Assembly (NCBI GenBank): GCA_017390825.1
Contig: JAFPAK010000140.1
Location: forward strand, 1-7,706
Length of the DNA stretch: 7,706 nucleotides
DNA from: Clostridia bacterium
GTDB lineage: Bacteria > Bacillota_A > Clostridia > Oscillospirales > Acutalibacteraceae
Reading direction: 5' to 3'
Under the pieces are notes generated by a model that had not been told where the DNA came from, searched no databases, and saw only the letters and a list, made by a program, of their open reading frames with translations. This document shows positions 6,704 to 7,706 of the stretch, piece after piece. How positions within the stretch are numbered: the first letter of the stretch is position 1; every line of letters begins with the position of its first letter. The position numbers and the translations under genes were made by a program.

Positions 6704-6731
6704 TTGACTTTTTGTAAAACTATGCTATAAT
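6704..6731 (+). promoter_or_regulatory. Promoter of the tRNA-Thr gene
   Basis: TTGACT (6704-6709) and TATAAT (6726-6731) have a 16-bp spacer, and TGC just before the -10 makes it an extended -10 element. A second TATAAT overlaps at 6731-6736. Transcription would begin around 6738, only a few bases before the mature tRNA, typical of a strong stable-RNA promoter with a very short leader. Confidence 0.88.
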
Positions 6732-6742
6732 ATAATTCGTGT

Positions 6743-6818
6743 GCTGGTATGGCTCAGTTGGTAGAGCAGCTCATTCGTAATGAGCAGGCCGTCGGTTCGA
6801 GTCCGACTACCAGCTCCA
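6743..6818 (+). tRNA. tRNA-Thr (anticodon CGT)
   Basis: A standard 76-nt tRNA: acceptor arms GCTGGTA (6743-6749) and TACCAGC (6808-6814), a D-arm with GCTC/GAGC, anticodon stem GCTCA/TGAGC with loop TTCGTAA (anticodon CGT at 6776-6778, reading ACG threonine codons), a T-arm with GTCGG-TTCGAGT-CCGAC, discriminator T at 6815 and an encoded CCA at 6816-6818. It stands alone with its own promoter and terminator. Confidence 0.96.
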
Positions 6819-6855
6819 AATAAGTCCTCATCATTGATGAGGGCTTATTATTTTT
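6819..6855 (+). terminator. Intrinsic terminator directly after tRNA-Thr
   Basis: A 14-bp stem, AATAAGTCCTCATC (6819-6832) and GATGAGGGCTTATT (6836-6849), with one G-U pair, a 3-nt loop and then ATTTTT (6850-6855). It starts at the base after CCA and contains the stop codon of the convergent oxidoreductase gene. In the reverse direction only a short U-run follows, so it is mainly a + strand terminator. Confidence 0.9.
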
Positions 6856-7706
6856 CATCTTTAGCCTCTTCGTGGTACTCTTTTTCGGTATTTACATTCC
6901 AAAGTTCGGTTTTATCGGTATTACCATTAACAATAAGATCAATCGCTTCAAATGAAGTAGCCATCGAATGATCCATATTATTATAGCGATGCTGACCGTT
7001 TCGCCCTACGCAGTACAAATTATCAAATCTGTTAAGTTCTTCGATAATGCTATCCATTTCGCTATAACCATCAAAATATGCAGGATACGCCTTTTTAACT
7101 CTTTCTCTATGCGAATCAATGACAGAGTTTTCATCAATAACACCCATTTTTGTAAGCTCACCTATTGCAAATTCAACCGCATCTGCATCATTCATATTCC
7201 AGAATTCATCGCCCTCTTCACAGAAGTATTCAAGTCCGATCCAGACGGTATTCTCCGGGTCTTTGACCATATACGGTGACCAGTTATTGAAGATCTGAAT
7301 TCTACCAAGCTTAACACCTGTATCCTGAACATATATCCAACAGTCAGGAACTATATTTCCTAATGTTTTAATATTGGTTTCATTTTTCAAATTCAGCTTC
7401 GGCACAAGAAGGCCGACAGTAACAAAATCTCTGTACGGAAGATCACTTGCTGCTGTCAATACCTTTTCACTGAAATTACCGTTTTTAAAAGAGCAAATAA
7501 GATCTTTGATAGGCATTGACGATATGTATATATCAGCCGGACCTTTGTATTCCTTTCCATCTTTAACATATGTTACCGATTTTACAGTATTCCCATCCGC
7601 CTCTACTGATGTTACCATGCATCCCTTGAGAATTTTACCGCCCATCTTCTCAAATTCCTCAGCAGCCTTTTCCCACAGCTGACCGGGGCCGAATTTCGGA
7701 TAGACA
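6848..7706 (-). CDS. FAD-dependent oxidoreductase (amine-oxidase / UDP-galactopyranose-mutase-like), C-terminal part
   Basis: The open frame continues to the window edge (first full codon at 7705), giving about 285 C-terminal residues; the start and the N-terminal Rossmann FAD-binding motif lie outside. The visible part begins VYPKFGPGQLWEKAAEEFEK, matching the YP-x-x-G-P-G-Q segment of NAD(P)/FAD oxidoreductases of the protoporphyrinogen-oxidase/phytoene-desaturase type. The end has NLYCVGRNGQHRYNNMD (visible residues 229-245); its G-R...Y-N-N-M-D resembles the flavin-contact motif of UDP-galactopyranose mutases (GR...YYNMD). Such proteins are often found in surface-polysaccharide gene sets, so sugar-nucleotide or polysaccharide work is possible, but the substrate is unknown. 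The ATG at 7645 is internal, not the true start. The acidic/basic tail EEAKDEK ends inside the tRNA terminator stem. Confidence 0.85.
   Translation of the reverse strand, partial: VYPKFGPGQLWEKAAEEFEKMGGKILKGCMVTSVEADGNTVKSVTYVKDGKEYKGPADIYISSMPIKDLICSFKNGNFSEKVLTAASDLPYRDFVTVGLLVPKLNLKNETNIKTLGNIVPDCWIYVQDTGVKLGRIQIFNNWSPYMVKDPENTVWIGLEYFCEEGDEFWNMNDADAVEFAIGELTKMGVIDENSVIDSHRERVKKAYPAYFDGYSEMDSIIEELNRFDNLYCVGRNGQHRYNNMDHSMATSFEAIDLIVNGNTDKTELWNVNTEKEYHEEAKDEK

Noticed and set aside
6780..6971. Open frame on the + strand starting within the tRNA
   Set aside because: Its first residues (MSRPSVRVRLPAP) are translated tRNA-Thr sequence, a familiar artefact, and the rest is antisense to the oxidoreductase gene.
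1..7706. CRISPR array, insertion sequence, toxin-antitoxin or phage defence module
   Set aside because: I saw no spaced direct repeats, terminal inverted repeats with a transposase, or matching small gene pairs; every substantial open frame is explained by other families.

Overview
The window looks like a chromosomal segment of an AT-rich, low-GC Gram-positive bacterium, most likely a gut-type Clostridia member (Ruminococcus/Oscillospiraceae-like). This rests on strong GGAGG-type ribosome binding sites, a LytR-CpsA-Psr envelope protein, a small surface protein with an LPXTG-like SPATG sorting signal, and a MurD tail followed by short-spaced metabolic genes. The taxonomic placement is inference; no rRNA or other phylogenetic marker is present.

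Left part (1-4982, + strand): the last 29 residues of MurD (peptidoglycan precursor ligase) are followed by five tightly packed genes: two different M42-family metallo-aminopeptidases, a GNAT-type acetyltransferase-like protein, a PLP-dependent 'methionine gamma-lyase family' protein (Met_gamma_lyase / aluminium-resistance family) and a patatin-like esterase. Junctions are TAATG, an 8-nt overlap, a 15-nt gap, a 17-nt overlap and ATGA, so this reads as one translationally coupled operon. It ends in a strong hairpin that contains the last stop codon. The operon promoter lies upstream of the window. A peptide or amino-acid salvage role linked to cell-wall synthesis is plausible but unproven.

Middle part (4981-6670, - strand): a membrane-anchored LCP-family protein and a 162-residue secreted, wall-sorted small protein face the operon. 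The small protein has its own near-consensus promoter and its own terminator. Its promoter overlaps three alternating copies of a 7-bp element, TACTTTT, at a regular 9-bp step; this is the most unusual non-coding signal here.

Right part (6704-7706): a tRNA-Thr(CGT) gene on the + strand has a strong promoter immediately upstream and a hairpin terminator immediately downstream. It converges on a partial FAD-dependent oxidoreductase (amine-oxidase / UDP-galactopyranose-mutase-like) gene on the - strand, whose start lies beyond the window.

I found no CRISPR array, insertion sequence, prophage, toxin-antitoxin pair or recognisable defence system. No gene-free stretch exceeds 300 bases; the longest (6609-6742) holds two divergent promoters.
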